The notes under the pieces: model-generated | The model's database searches: none | Told to the model about the DNA's origin: nothing | What the model saw: the letters and a program-made list of their open reading frames with translations, nothing else | Shown here: positions 13,831 to 25,929 of the stretch, piece by piece | Layout of the letters: each line of letters opens with the position of its first letter | Numbering within the stretch: position 1 is the stretch's first letter | Translations under genes and position numbers: made by a program | From: Acanthacorydalis orientalis | Taxonomy: Eukaryota > Arthropoda > Insecta > Megaloptera > Corydalidae | Length of the DNA: 64,000 nt | Reading direction: 5' to 3' | Assembly (NCBI GenBank): GCA_034766995.1 | Contig: CM068316.1 | Location: 14,304,000 to 14,367,999 of the forward strand

Positions 13831-14800
13831 ACATTTTTAAATCCATTTATGTAAAAGGACTCAGTTTTTGATGTAAGAAAACCCAAAACATCTTTTCGAC
13901 TTCATCTTTATCGTTTAATTTTTTTCCCGGACACAAATTCTGAAGAGCCAAAAATAAATAATAATCACCGGAGGCAATTCCTGGTGAGTAAGGGGGATGA
14001 ATCACGTACTCCTAATTAAAGTCTCTAATTTTTTGTAGTAATGTCGTGGGTAGTCTAGTATTATCATGGTGGAACAAAACCTTTTTTATATTCACTAATC
14101 GTAGGCATTTTTAATCAATGCTGAGTTTAAACATGAAAGCTATTGACAATAGACAACTGAATTAATCGTTTGATTTGATTCTAATTGTTGAAAGTGGATG
14201 ACATTGTACATATCTCACCAAACAGACAAAGTATCTTTTTTGGATCCAATTTCTCCTTTGTTGTTGGTAAGGGCTTCTTATCCTTATATATACACTGTGT
14301 TTTTCTTAGGTCATTATGATACAGTATCCACTTTCATCACCTGTCCCAATGCAGTCAAGAAACGGATCGTGCTCAAAGCGAGTTAAAAGAGAAGTACAAA
14401 TGTTTATTCGCTGCTGGCAATTGGCTTCTGATAGCTCATGTGATGTCCACTTTTCAAGCTTGTATACCTTTCCTATCTCCTTTGGATGATGTAATACTGT
14501 TTCATTGGATGAATTAAGGCTTTCTACAATCTGATCCACCATTAGTTTTGGCTCTGAATCCATAAGACTCTTTAGAGCATCGTTGTTAAATTTAATAGGA
14601 CAACCTGACCAGGCCTCATTATTAACACTGCTTTGTTCTACTTAGAATCTTTAAAACCATTTCTGGGCAGTTGTAACATTAATACCATGCTTATTATGAA
14701 TATTATTATTTTTTTTCTACAGCGAAACTTGCACTTTCACCATTTATAAGTAAAAAGTATGGAATGTGCCGTGTAAACTGTTCATTGATATTCATTAACT
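13830..14800 (-). pseudogene. Mariner transposase remnant (cecropia/SETMAR-like group)
   Basis: Minus-strand frames contain MDSEPKLMVDQIVESLNSS, then KLEKWTSHELSEANCQQRIN and TSLLTRFEHDPFLDCIGTGD, matching the helix-turn-helix to first catalytic Asp of mariner transposases (usual form: HLKQIGKVKKLDKWVPHEL...TGDEKW). Further left come an FHHDNTR motif and SGDYYLFLALQNL, the counterparts of HHDNARP and PSDYHLFRSLQN. All three catalytic Asp positions appear present, but the frame is broken by several shifts and stops. The 5' end is lost into a TA tract at 14808. It is a close relative of the copy at 30386-31190. Confidence 0.85.
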
Positions 14801-14802
14801 AG

Positions 14803-14839
<37 letters not shown>

Positions 14840-15002
14840 ATGTCTAAAAAATCGTCGATAAGCTGACCACTTGAGTGTATATTTCAAAACAGAATACATC
14901 TTGTTTAAAAGTGTTCTGTTCTACGAAATAAATCATGACGAATCATACATATAACGTCAATACGCACGAATTTATGGTCTAACCTGATATATTTTTGTGT
15001 CT

Positions 15003-15165
15003 CTTAGAGTTTTGAAGGAGACGGCATCGTCATCGAAATACGCACAAGCAATCATCAAAAATGAACAATAATCATTTATTGAACATTTTTGATCATAAAT
15101 TTTTGTGGTTTATGGGACAAGTGAATTCATTTATGAAAGTGAATTTAACAACAGTCCTGGAATGT
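15003..15165 (+). repeat. Interspersed repeat family 1, copy A
   Basis: Reads TTTTGAAGGAGACGGCATCG then TCATCGAAATACGCACAAGC, followed by the shared tail with ATTTATTGAACATTTTTGAT and GAATTCATTTATGAAAGTG. GACG-GCAT-CGTC forms a hairpin immediately before ATCGAAAT. Not coding. Confidence 0.65.
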
Positions 15166-15531
15166 ACTATGACAGAATTATAAAATTATTCATGATATTT
15201 AATTTTTAACATACACAAAAATATTTCAAAAACATAAAATAATCTAACATTGAAAGATTGAAGTGCAATAAGCAGACATATTATGAATATTATATAGATT
15301 AATTTATATATACGTGATTCAATTTACACTTTCACACGGAATTATTAAAAGGCGACGCAGAGATTGAGGAAAGTCATGTTATTTTTATTTGGTATTTTAG
15401 TTCAATTCAATACTAGAATACAATTGAACTATAATACTAAATGGGGGATAGCATGTCTTTTTAATTTAGCATTTTTTTATTAGTTTTGTGTAAAATCCTA
15501 AGTTGAATCACCTATATATATATATATATTA

Positions 15532-15584
<53 letters not shown>

Positions 15585-15917
15585 GTGTCTCCAGCAGATG
15601 TGTAAATGTGTTTGTGCAGATGTGTAAATATGTAAAATAAAAACTAGCTAGTAGTAATAACAGTTCTTAATTCGAATAATTGAATTTGTTTGTATTGATG
15701 TAGAAAACTAATTGAGAATGAAAGCATTCCACTTCTTCGTGATAATAATTCAAAGCATGTGAATAAAAAAATATCAAAGAATTAGCGTGTCTGAATATGA
15801 GTGAAATAACTGTGTCGCCGGAAGAACAATAAACCATTGCGCATATACGTTGTGTTTCTAGCCGACGTTGGAATATCACACACGATTTTAGTTTTAGATT
15901 GCTGATTTGATTACGAA

Positions 15918-16088
15918 TACATTGAATGCAGTTAACTGCATATGAATTTTAATTTCAAATATTAAATCCGTGTTGAACAGCGAATAAACATTACAAAAAA
16001 TTGTTTTACATTCAGTTTTAATCAAAGTACATTTTTTTATTTTTTCAAAACACATATAAAAAATGTTACAAATACTGCGGTGTATATA

Positions 16089-16144
<56 letters not shown>

Positions 16145-16147
16145 TGA

Positions 16148-16195
<48 letters not shown>

Positions 16196-16450
16196 TAGAC
16201 AATAAAATTTTAAAAATATATAAATACTAGGATTGTGAATATAGAATATAGATATTTATTAGAATTATTTTCTGGTTTTAGTTATTATTTATATTATTTT
16301 AGTAATAAAATATTAAATAACAATTTAATCATCATTTTTAACAACTCTTATCAGGAATATAATTGTATGTTTTTATATCTTAGATCCTATTGATTCTTAT
16401 TCTTTTCTATCCCTTTGGATTTGAGTTTTTGTTTTTCAGTATTAGTTTTG
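15918..16450. repeat. Copy 2 of the three-copy repeat, without transposase
   Basis: Direct repeat of 13322-13830, about 2.6 kb away, with the same internal order: conserved block ending TACAAATACTGCGGT, (TA)n tract, then AGTAGACAATAAAATTT and the AT-rich block. It diverges from copies 1 and 3 at about 16446, exactly where they enter the mariner transposase, so this copy is a deletion derivative or a duplication that stopped there. Confidence 0.75.
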
Positions 16451-16597
16451 CATATGCGTCATTTTTGGGTAGATTGTAGAGAATTAATTAATTTATTTCA
16501 TACTCAATATTTTACGTTTTGATTTTTCATCAAACCACATGTAAAACGTATGTAAAAATGAATATAAAATAAAATTAAAATCTAAACTAAAATCTAT

Positions 16598-16675
16598 TTG
16601 AAGATGGCATGCGTGTTGAAACTAGTAACGAGGGACAGAAACTCACATGATCCAAAAGGACGAATACCACCAGGC
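16598..16675 (+). repeat. Interspersed repeat family 2, copy 1 (hammerhead-like core)
   Basis: Begins TTGAAGATGGCATGCGTGTT, followed by GAAACTAGTAA and GATCCAAAAGGACGAATACC. The GATCCAAAAGGAC block and the preceding CTGAAGA-hairpin-GAAAC block recur in the same order at 40947 and 59707. GGCAT can pair with GTGTT across a two-base loop using GU pairs. I do not know the family; the layout resembles the hammerhead-like motif of Penelope-type retroelements. Confidence 0.55.
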
Positions 16676-16739
16676 TGAAATCTTATTAAATTTTGATTTT
16701 TTTTTAAGATGTTGATGAAAATTTTATGCAATAATTTTT

Positions 16740-17129
16740 ATGTAAAAAATTCTCTTTTACAGACAACGCACCGTCCCACAAATCGTTCCACTGTCGCAAT
16801 GGCAAAATTGTATGAATGAGGCTTCGAATTGATTCCTCATCCACCCAATTCTCCGGACTTGAACCCTTGCAAATTTTTCCTCTTCCCAAACTTGAAGATT
16901 TGACTCATTGGAGAGAAATTCTCGTCGAATGAGGATGCCATCGCTACGGTCAATGCGTATTTTGCAGACTTTAACAAAACTACTTTTTCGATGGGATGAA
17001 AATTTGGGAAACGGACGCTTGATCAAGTGTGTAGCCTTTAATGGAGACTATGTTGAGAAATAAAATCGATTTTTTCAAAGTGCTTAACTTTCTTTTTTAC
17101 CTTACTTAAAAAACTATAAACTACCCTCC
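16740..17129 (+). pseudogene. 3' third of a mariner transposase with its right end
   Basis: Plus-strand frames give FTDNAPSHKSFHCRNGK, then ELIPHPPNSPDLNPCKFFLF, then NEDAIATVNAYFADFNKTTF, the C-terminal third of a mellifera-type mariner transposase (QDNAPSHKS...HPPYSPDLAPSDFFLFP). The third catalytic Asp (usual PSD) is replaced in NPCK. The right edge, ACTACCCTCC before TA at 17130, resembles a mariner terminal repeat. Everything 5' of the second catalytic motif is missing. Several frameshifts. Confidence 0.8.
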
Positions 17130-17131
17130 TA

Positions 17132-17419
17132 TACCACCACTAGACTCCATTCATGAAACATATTTTGAAGTATACAACTATTGACGACTAAAACTTGTTG
17201 GAATTTTTTTAGTAGAATTAATATAATACATAATTGTTTGTCCAATCAAAACTTAAATATATTATTTTTATTACTTATATATATATATATATATATATCA
17301 GTAAAAAATATTTATATATAACAACTATCAAATATTTTATAATTTACGAAAAAAAATTAGCAGATTATCATTCTATCTCATTAATTTTTCATCCTTCAGA
17401 TACACATATATACTAATTT

Positions 17420-17482
<63 letters not shown>

Positions 17483-17820
17483 ATTAATAAGCCACAGTTG
17501 AAAACAATTAATTGCAAAAATAAACTGTGTCGAGAATATAGCATTATATTTGAATTATTACACGTTTAAATTTGAATTTAAAAAAATAAGTATAAGCTTT
17601 TGCTTCATGTTACATCAAATAATAAAATAACAAACAAAGATTATCCATCATGTTAAGCTGCTTTCCCTTGAATTTCATTAGATATAAACGTCGCATATAT
17701 ACAGTTATTTATAACGTATATTCGATTGGACGTAATATTCATGACAAACATTTTCCATTAAGTCTCTTGTCGTCAAACACCAAAGTATGTTCTAATATAC
17801 ATACATACACATATACTTAC

Positions 17821-17890
<70 letters not shown>

Positions 17891-20189
17891 GTAAATGAAC
17901 TTATTAAAGTTATGTCATGTGAAAAATAAATGAGAAAAAAGATACATTTTTCATTTAACATACAAAAATATTTCATTTAAAAATATTCATTTTTTTACTT
18001 ATTTCTATTTTATTTATGTTTTTTTTTTAATTTCGTTTACATGAAATGGTTCCACAAAGCAATTTTAAAATTCTTGGAAATGTTTCATTTTAAAAATCAT
18101 CATAACGGAGAGACTATTGTTTAAACAATTACACATTGTTATCCTCTTATTTCTGAATTTTTGTTTAATGACGTTTTAAATTTACAGATATGAAAGTAGT
18201 TCGTTATCAGATTTTTAAAACACTTGTATTTTTTCAAATATTTTAAGATAAGTGGTACTTTTTATATTTTAGGAAACTTTTCTTATTTTTTATATTTTAG
18301 GAAAACTTAGGAAAATGTTGATAATGATTTAGGATAGAAAATATATTTTCATATGTGTCAAGAATCCCTCTTTAATAGTAGAAAATTTTAATTTTAATTT
18401 TTTTTTGAAAAAAAGAAAATGTTTTTAAAAAGTCTACTTGTTTTCCATTCGCGTAGTGTAGTAGCATCTGGTGCAAATGATGGCTTATGTTCATCTGTTG
18501 ACAATGTTTTAGGATAGAAAATATATTTTCATATGTGTCAAGAATCCGTTTTTAATAGAAAAATTTAATTTCTTTTTTTGAAAAAAGAAAAGGTTTTTAA
18601 AAACTACTTGTTTTCCATTCGGGTAGAGTATCGACATCTGGTGCAAATGATAGCTTATGTCCAGTAGGTGAGAAATGTCAAGCAATGAAACTTATTTAAA
18701 TAAACTACAAGAATTTTAATGTTTTAGAACCAGCGTTAGTCAGCTATATATTGTAAAGGAAGCAACATGTATTTAATTTGATTGGGTGTGAAGCTATTCA
18801 TCAATTAATAAAATCTGTTAGGTAGGAAAATTTTCAAGTCTAGCTTTTTATGAGCTACAAAGACTTCTGATTTACTTGAAAAATAGTGATCAAATTCAAG
18901 CCGCGATTAACCTTGTTCGTTCTTAAAAATTAATAAACAGACTTGACAATTAATAGCTGAAAATATAGCGTTGATATATTTTTGACGCTAGGTTATAAAA
19001 ATTTGAGATTTGTCTCTTTTGTTGAACCTTAGATATGCTATGTTTAGCGCAAGTAATAGAACATACATGGTACAAAAAAGGATTTGTTTAGTTATATCCT
19101 CGTTTGGTATATCTTTATGTTTTAGCTCTCTAGTTTGTGGCTAGAGCGTACGGATAAAATCTAAAACCTCACAAGATTCTAGTTCATAAACAAAATGTTT
19201 GCGGTTATCATGCTATAATCCTCTGCCACAAAAACAACGGTAATTATAACATTAATTGTTGGTAGTAATAAGCCCAACGAGTGACAGAATCTTTGGCAGC
19301 ATAATAATTTAAATATGTTTTATGTTTAATAAAAAACAGGAATTGAAATTGTAATTTCATTTTGAAATTTGTTATTGCATTTGTTCTTAACTTCTATTAC
19401 CTTCAGTATACAAACAAGAAATTAATTTTAATTAATGGTGGAATAGAATCGATCCTCAAGGACAAAATATTATAAAATATATAACATTTTTCATATTTTT
19501 AACAAAACTCTAACGTGTCAAATTATTTTCATTATTTTTCATATTGAAACATTCTACAAAATTAAATAAATATTATTTTAATTATACATTTATATAAATT
19601 TTAATTTTTATGTAAAAATTCCCATTTATTATAAAAAGAAGTTTTATGTAAAACTGAGCTTCTGACAAACATATTTTTGTATTAAAACCTTATTCAATTT
19701 ATTTAATTATTATTAAGTTGGAAAAACCACGTATGATTAAATTCTAGTATACACGTTTTAATAAAGTGTTGTATAATATAGTGACATAATTTTTAATTAC
19801 ATTGAAATTATTATTGTAAAGTAATTATTAAATTAATCATATTATCATAAAATGTAATTTATACACACAATTACACCATGTTTGCATCATGAAAATAATT
19901 GTATTTCATTTATGTCAACCAAAGCAGTTTTTTCATAATTTGAAAACTTTTTGAAAAAATGTCATTTGTAACAAGTAAAATTAAAAATATGCAAATTAAT
20001 ATTTTCAATCATTTTCATATACACATTAATCCATTCGTTTGAAGTACTTAATGAAAAAATATTTATTAGAGTATAAATCAAATGAAAATATCTGAAGTGT
20101 ATTTAAAATTCAAATAGTGCTTAATGGACTATAAACGATTTCAAATTAAATATTCAGTTCAAGTACAGTTAGTTTAAAGTGCATTTCAA

Positions 20190-20246
<57 letters not shown>

Positions 20247-20374
20247 GTTATTTCAGTTAAAAACAGAAAAAAATCCTTTGATAATAATGAAATCCTTTTG
20301 GATAAATGAAAAAGAATTCAATTAAAGCATATGTTAATTATTAGGTTTAATCTATTATAAAGTAACTATTAATA
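17132..20374. other. Non-coding stretch with TA tracts and the 18.3-kb tandem duplication
   Basis: TA tracts at 17274-17301, 17430-17478, 17822-17890 and 20191-20243. 18700-19320 is relatively complex sequence (for example GCTCTCTAGTTTGTGGCTAG) with stops in every frame and no recognised similarity; it may be an old element or an intronic enhancer. Nothing else seen. Confidence 0.5.
18315..18665. repeat. Tandem duplication, two units of about 180 bp
   Basis: Units start near 18315 and 18499 and share TTTAGGATAGAAAATATATT, CATATGTGTCAAGAATCC, CTTGTTTTCCATTCG and CATCTGGTGCAAATGAT. They differ by small indels and substitutions, so the duplication is not recent. No coding potential is conserved between units. 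Just before it (18249-18310) a shorter repeat of TTTTTATATTTTAGGAAA occurs twice. Confidence 0.8.
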
Positions 20375-20640
20375 TTGGGTCGGTAGGACAATAATTGCGG
20401 TTTTTGTTTTCTGAATTTTAATCTTAACTTTTTTCATTGAAAGTGTCATTTCATTGTGATTATGTTAATGGCATTTTAAAGTGCATCTTTGGTCTGTATT
20501 TTGGTAACTTTGACTTTGGTTTTATTAATTTACTTAATTTTTCTTCAAATTGGAACACTATTGAATTAAAGATGGAAAAGAATCAAATAAGATTAATTTT
20601 GTGTATGAGTTCAAAGCGGGTGGTAAAGCTGAACTAAACG
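20375..20640 (+). mobile_element. 5' stub of a SETMAR/Hsmar1-like mariner
   Basis: Starts with a terminal repeat TTGGGTCGGTAGGACAATAA followed by TTGCGGTTTTTG, the classic form of this mariner group. The leader that follows is closely similar to 63066-63300. The transposase begins MEKNQIRLILCMSSK (Hsmar1 group: MEKKQIRAIFLFEFK) and is lost after about 25 residues, at AACTAAACGATG, where the two copies diverge. Confidence 0.8.
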
Positions 20641-21609
20641 ATGTTTTTTTTTGCTGTAAGGTTTATCTGGGTTCTTTGGATCTTTTCTCAGATATCACTA
20701 TTTCAGAGGGACAATAACAATAATCAAGTCAACATTAATGGAAGTAAAAGGATGTTGTCAAAGTTCCAGGTCGATACCTCCAGGTACGGGCAGAAACAAC
20801 ATGATTACAAAAAAAAGACAACCAAATATCTCAAATACGTGAAAAAATATACTTGTTATGATATCAATATCATACTTTTTCATATAACTTAAGGTGTCAT
20901 CATTAATAATAATTTAATACAAAATTTCAACACGTTTTCTAAAAATTTTTTGTACATTTTTTAAAATTTTGAGGAACATTTTTTGTATAGAGATAGATTC
21001 AGAACTAAACAAAATAGAGGAACAATGTATAGAAATATTCGATTGATCAAAAAATACATTAATTGTATAAAGGAAAAAAAAGTTTCTTTTTATATTTAAA
21101 AAGAAAGTTATTCACTTATATCAGTACCGTTATTTGTATGAATTTATCCCATATTTCCAACTGATATAATTATAATTGCTTGTTCAAAAATGTCGGCCAT
21201 AATACAAAGAAAAACGTGTCAAGATAGTTTATAAATTGGTAAATATAAATAGTTAGTTATTTATATAAAGGCTTTAAGTTCTAATTTTTCCATTCAAACT
21301 ATTCTGGAGTGATTGTAACAAATGAAATTTAGAAAAATGGTTTGGATATTACTGAAGAAGTCATAAAACCCGTTAGCTATCTGAATAAAAATGTTTTAGT
21401 TCAGAGCCCATAGTGGATAATTCTGTTAGTTAGATACAGAGCAACACTTTCCTTGCAAACAAGTTTTTGATTGCACCAATAACAGTTTATCTTGTTTTTC
21501 ATATTATCGTTTTCGCTTATGTTATTATATAACGGATGTGCTAGTTAGTAGAGCGAGAAACTTTAAAAGCAAGCTTATTCACTTATTGTTGGAATAAGAG
21601 GGTAAAATT
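20641..21609. other. Non-coding between mariner stub and DUF4817 remnant
   Basis: The 83-codon plus-strand frame 20641-20892 continues past the mariner stub but has no mariner or other recognisable content. 21530-21610 may be the 5' leader of the DUF4817 element. Confidence 0.45.
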
Positions 21610-22310
21610 AACTGATATTGTTAGTTATTCATGGACGTTTAGTAATTATGGAGCAGTGGTCCGGTACACATAGAGCTTTCACTGTAAAATCACTTTACAA
21701 AAATAGAGAATCTACTACAATCCTACGACGGCTATTTCGCAATCATTATAAAATTCCACGTCATGAGCAGGAACCGACTGCTCATGCCATCAATTTGTGA
21801 ATTCAGAAGTTTCAAAAAACTAGTTTTACATAAAATTTTAACCATCAAATGTTCAGAAAAACACTAAGAACACCAGAAAACATTCACTGTGTTAAAGTTG
21901 CCGTAACACATAGCTCACGATATGATAACAACAATAAGATTACAACATTTCTGATATAAGAATTAAATCGATTTCCATAAAGTAAATAGTTATTGCAAGA
22001 TAAAATAACAAGTCATACCGTTAGAGTACCCATGGCTGTTGTAAGAGCGCTTTTTCTAAACCATATCATTTCAAAAAATGGAGATATTGTTTGGTCAGCA
22101 AATGACAAATTTGACAACAAGTGAGTATTTTCTTTAGGAGCTATTTTAAGAGCAAGGTGTATATTGATTATTCCCACAGTATCTCTGAACTTAAATTACA
22201 AATCCAAGAAGAAATTACGAGGATACCACTAAACATGTTCAGACCCGTAATGGAAAATGTCCGAATAAGATTACAGGAATGCGTGCGTTGAAATTTTGCT
22301 CATCTATGAA
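21610..22310 (+). pseudogene. Decayed transposase of the DUF4817 (mariner-like) group
   Basis: The N-terminal part reads MEQWSGTHRAFTVKSLYKNR then LRRLFRNHYKIPRHEQEPTA, close to the DUF4817 helix-turn-helix found in many insect transposases (usual: W..E.R.F.V..Y.....V.A.R.FR.). Downstream, fragments NHIISKNGDIVW and then IQEEITRIPLNMFRPVMENV followed by RIRLQECV match the C-terminal end of the same proteins. The central catalytic part is mostly missing, and stops and frameshifts are frequent. No terminal repeats were found. Confidence 0.75.
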
Positions 22311-22319
22311 GCGTTATTT

Positions 22320-22955
22320 TTTTAAAAAATAAAATATTCCCATATGTCTAACAAGAATATGTAAACAAAATTATATAAAAAATCATTTAATTATTGTTTA
22401 TTGATTTTTTTCCGATCCTCTTGCGCAACTTGAAGTAGTTGTGTCTAGACACAGAATCGTAAGTAGAGATCCTCACTACTAAATTTTTTTCGGTCAATTT
22501 ATGTAAAACATGAACAAGAAAGTTTCTCTTTAAATTCAATAAATAATGTATATATATATATATATATATATATAAGATATCTTAATGCTTTCATATTTAA
22601 AAAAAAATTTAAATGTTATTTCTAAACATTAATCATAAAGATTAATTGGGTTTGAAGTGAATTTATTGGTTGTTAGAATCAGATCCATTTAAAAAGAATA
22701 AAACCATGTCAATTTTAATGAATCTGATACAAAAAGAGAATCATAAATGTTATCCTTAGTATTAAAAGGGTCAGACATTAATACTTAGGTAGTGATAACT
22801 AGTGAAGGTATTTAATATTCGATTATTATAAAAATATTTATTTCAAATTTAAAAGTATTCTCTAATTAATAATAAATTTTACACTGGTAAATAAAAATGA
22901 CTCATAAAGGTGAAATATAGAATTTTATAAAGAGTAATACAAAGTAATATTATAT
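22320..22955. other. A/T-rich spacer
   Basis: Only a short TA tract (22550-22575) and random-looking A/T sequence between the DUF4817 remnant and the piggyBac element. Confidence 0.5.
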
Positions 22956-22959
22956 TTAA

Positions 22960-23887
22960 CCCTTAATGGTCGAAAGGCCCCGCTACGGGGACATCACATT
23001 TATGCCATAGAAAACGAAATGCCACAATATGGGGACATGTAAAGAATTTAGTTTTCATTTCATTTACTTATCATTGCTGTAGTTTTTTTTTTATCAAATA
23101 TTGCAACTTATTACATTAGATAGTTAGTTGATCATGCATTGTTAAGAAATATTTATAGTTATATAATGTTTTAAGACGTGAATATTATGGCATTTCCATA
23201 ACAGTCTCATCTCAATGATATTCAGTGTAGTTTTGTTATTTAGAAGGTTACAACGTGTATATTTGTGATTTATAAATTTCGAGTATTTTCAATATTATAA
23301 GTGTTCATTTATTTTTATAAAAAAAAGACATTTAATCAAATTATAAATCCTGGAAGAAATATATAAAGACATTGATTATGAAATTAACAGGAGTGAAGAC
23401 GAGTGGATGTTTGATTTACAAAACATAGATATGAAAACTGTTTTTGATGAATATTTTGAGTGTGAATATAACTCCGATAATAATAGCAGTTCTGATAGTG
23501 ATGTAGTGTAATTTAAACGGAAAAAAGTTTAGCAGTGAAGAAAGCAACAACAGTTCCAATGAAAATCTTCCTGAGAATGATGGTGATTGGAAGGATGTTA
23601 CAGAAAATGATCCTGACATAACTAAAATAACTTTCACAACATTTCTTAATATACCGGGTCTCCAAATTCTTCAAGATGTAACAGAACCATTACAATTTTT
23701 CCAGTTATTTTTTACCAGTGAGCTAATAAACAATATAATAAAGGATAAAAATAAGTATGTAAATAATAAAATAAGTGCAAAAGTATTATATGAAAGATCT
23801 CTTTGGAATACGTGTAAAAATGTTATCACCTGATTTTCAGTCGTCTTATGGGCGAGTATTACAAAAAAAGCTCTCGACCGTTAAGGG
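22960..23887 (+). mobile_element. Internally deleted piggyBac element
   Basis: Flanked on both sides by TTAA (22956-22959, 23888-23891), the piggyBac target duplication. The termini are CCCTTAATGGTCGA on the left and TCGACCGTTAAGGG on the right: 13 of 14 bases match as an inverted repeat. Length 928 bp, against about 2.5 kb for autonomous elements. A subterminal CCCCG-CTA-CGGGG hairpin lies next to the left end (about 22978-22990), and a second GGGGACAT follows at 23031-23038. The body holds only the N-terminal part of a transposase. Confidence 0.93.
23347..23833 (+). pseudogene. N-terminal fragment of piggyBac transposase, one frameshift
   Basis: Two open stretches in different frames. 23347-23511 encodes an acidic N-terminus (ILEEIYKDIDYEINRSEDEW then many Asp/Ser, ending SSSDSDVV). 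23519-23833 encodes 104 residues ending with ITKITFTTFLNIPGLQILQD, then VTEPLQFFQLFFTSELINNI and KNKYVNNKIS. The P-G-L...PL.FF.LFF..ELI..I...NKY pattern is the entry to the piggyBac transposase core. After SLWNTCKNVIT a stop and the right terminus follow, so the DDD catalytic domain has been deleted. No initiator Met is preserved. The long open second frame suggests a fairly young element. Confidence 0.85.
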
Positions 23888-23891
23888 TTAA

Positions 23892-25414
23892 AAGATATGA
23901 ATAGAATGTACATTGTAAAATTTATAAAGAAATATTGTTTAAGACAAAAGAAAAATATCATTTCATAAAAATAATTAAAGAAATTTACATTAAGAATTTT
24001 AACGACTAGTTCTGAAAACTGCAAATTCAATTAGAAATTCTAAAAATATGTCATTCTTCAACACATATTTTTATTTTGCTTTTAAATAAAGAATCTGTGA
24101 TCTGTAATATATACTTCCAATTTTACGAACAGGAAAGTGATATATGGTATATTCATATGTCTACATTTCAGAAAGCATTACAATGGAAAAACGAAGCGTG
24201 TTTCAAAACAATATAAGTTTTTTTATTATTATTTTTGTACCCAAAATCCTACCTTATATTGTTTGTAGTTACTTTATAATTATATATATATATATAGAAT
24301 AAAAAATGATTATATAAAACGAACACAAAATATAAAAACAACACGATACGATACAGAGAATCAAGTAAATTACAATACAATTTGCTCTAAAAATGAAAGA
24401 CAAATAAACAGCGTACACATACAATCTAAATTATTATTTGAAAAACAAACAGAAATAATATAACGTCAACAGTATGACATTAAACAAAATCAACAATGAC
24501 AGTCTTGTTGGTTGCGACAGTTGTCGAGGCAGATGATATGAAAGCTCGCAAAACATTTAAAATAATCGACGAAAAAGCTATCACCTAGAAGATTTTTAAT
24601 CTTTTATTTTTAATGTATGTTCCATGTATAACTGAGTAAATAATTTATTTCGATACTAATTTAAGAAAAATTGTATGATTTCTTTCATTTTTTGTTTTGT
24701 GTACCTTTATATTAAATCGATCAATAAAAATATTTTAATGTAATTGCTTTGTTCTGAACAAATAATTTGTAATTTATTCATTATTGAATAAAATGTAAAC
24801 AGTTTGATTGAAATGTCAGATAAAATTTAACAATTATAGAAATTAAATTTGAAATTTTTGAATTTAATTGTTAATAGATTTTCATTTTTTGAGTTACTTA
24901 TTCTTCGAAAATATTTTCTCTGAAACATAATAATCATTTTTTTAATTAAAAATTGTATAAATATGAATATTTCTATTTTTATGTTTCTTGAATTTGAAAC
25001 ATTAATATTGAGTTAAAACTGGCAACATGTGGAAATAAATATTTTTTCTGCTTGATATTCTGTTTGAACAATAACTCATTTATATTTTATCCTTTGAAAT
25101 ATCATTATTTAAAATTGTTTGTGTATTTTATATACTCTATGATTTGGATATATTTTTTTAAAATATTGTTTCCTATATCACTGTTTTAATTTGTAGTAAA
25201 AATTGTGTCATTTAAATTTAATTATTGGCATGTTGGAATAATAGATTTAAATACGTTAAATCTATAATTGAAAAAAAATAGTTTTAAATAAATTAAATGA
25301 CAATCAGAATTATAATAAGGTACAAATATTAATTTTACAACAGAAAAATAATGATTTTATAGATGAATCTCTATTTTCACCTCGCCAATTAAAAGATATT
25401 TAAGATTTTTTGTA
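23892..25414. other. A/T-rich spacer
   Basis: No gene or recognised repeat between the piggyBac element and repeat family 1 copy B. Short TA tract near 24283-24296. Confidence 0.5.
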
Positions 25415-25901
<487 letters not shown>

Positions 25902-25929
25902 ATACGAGTACTATGCAGTACTCGTATAT

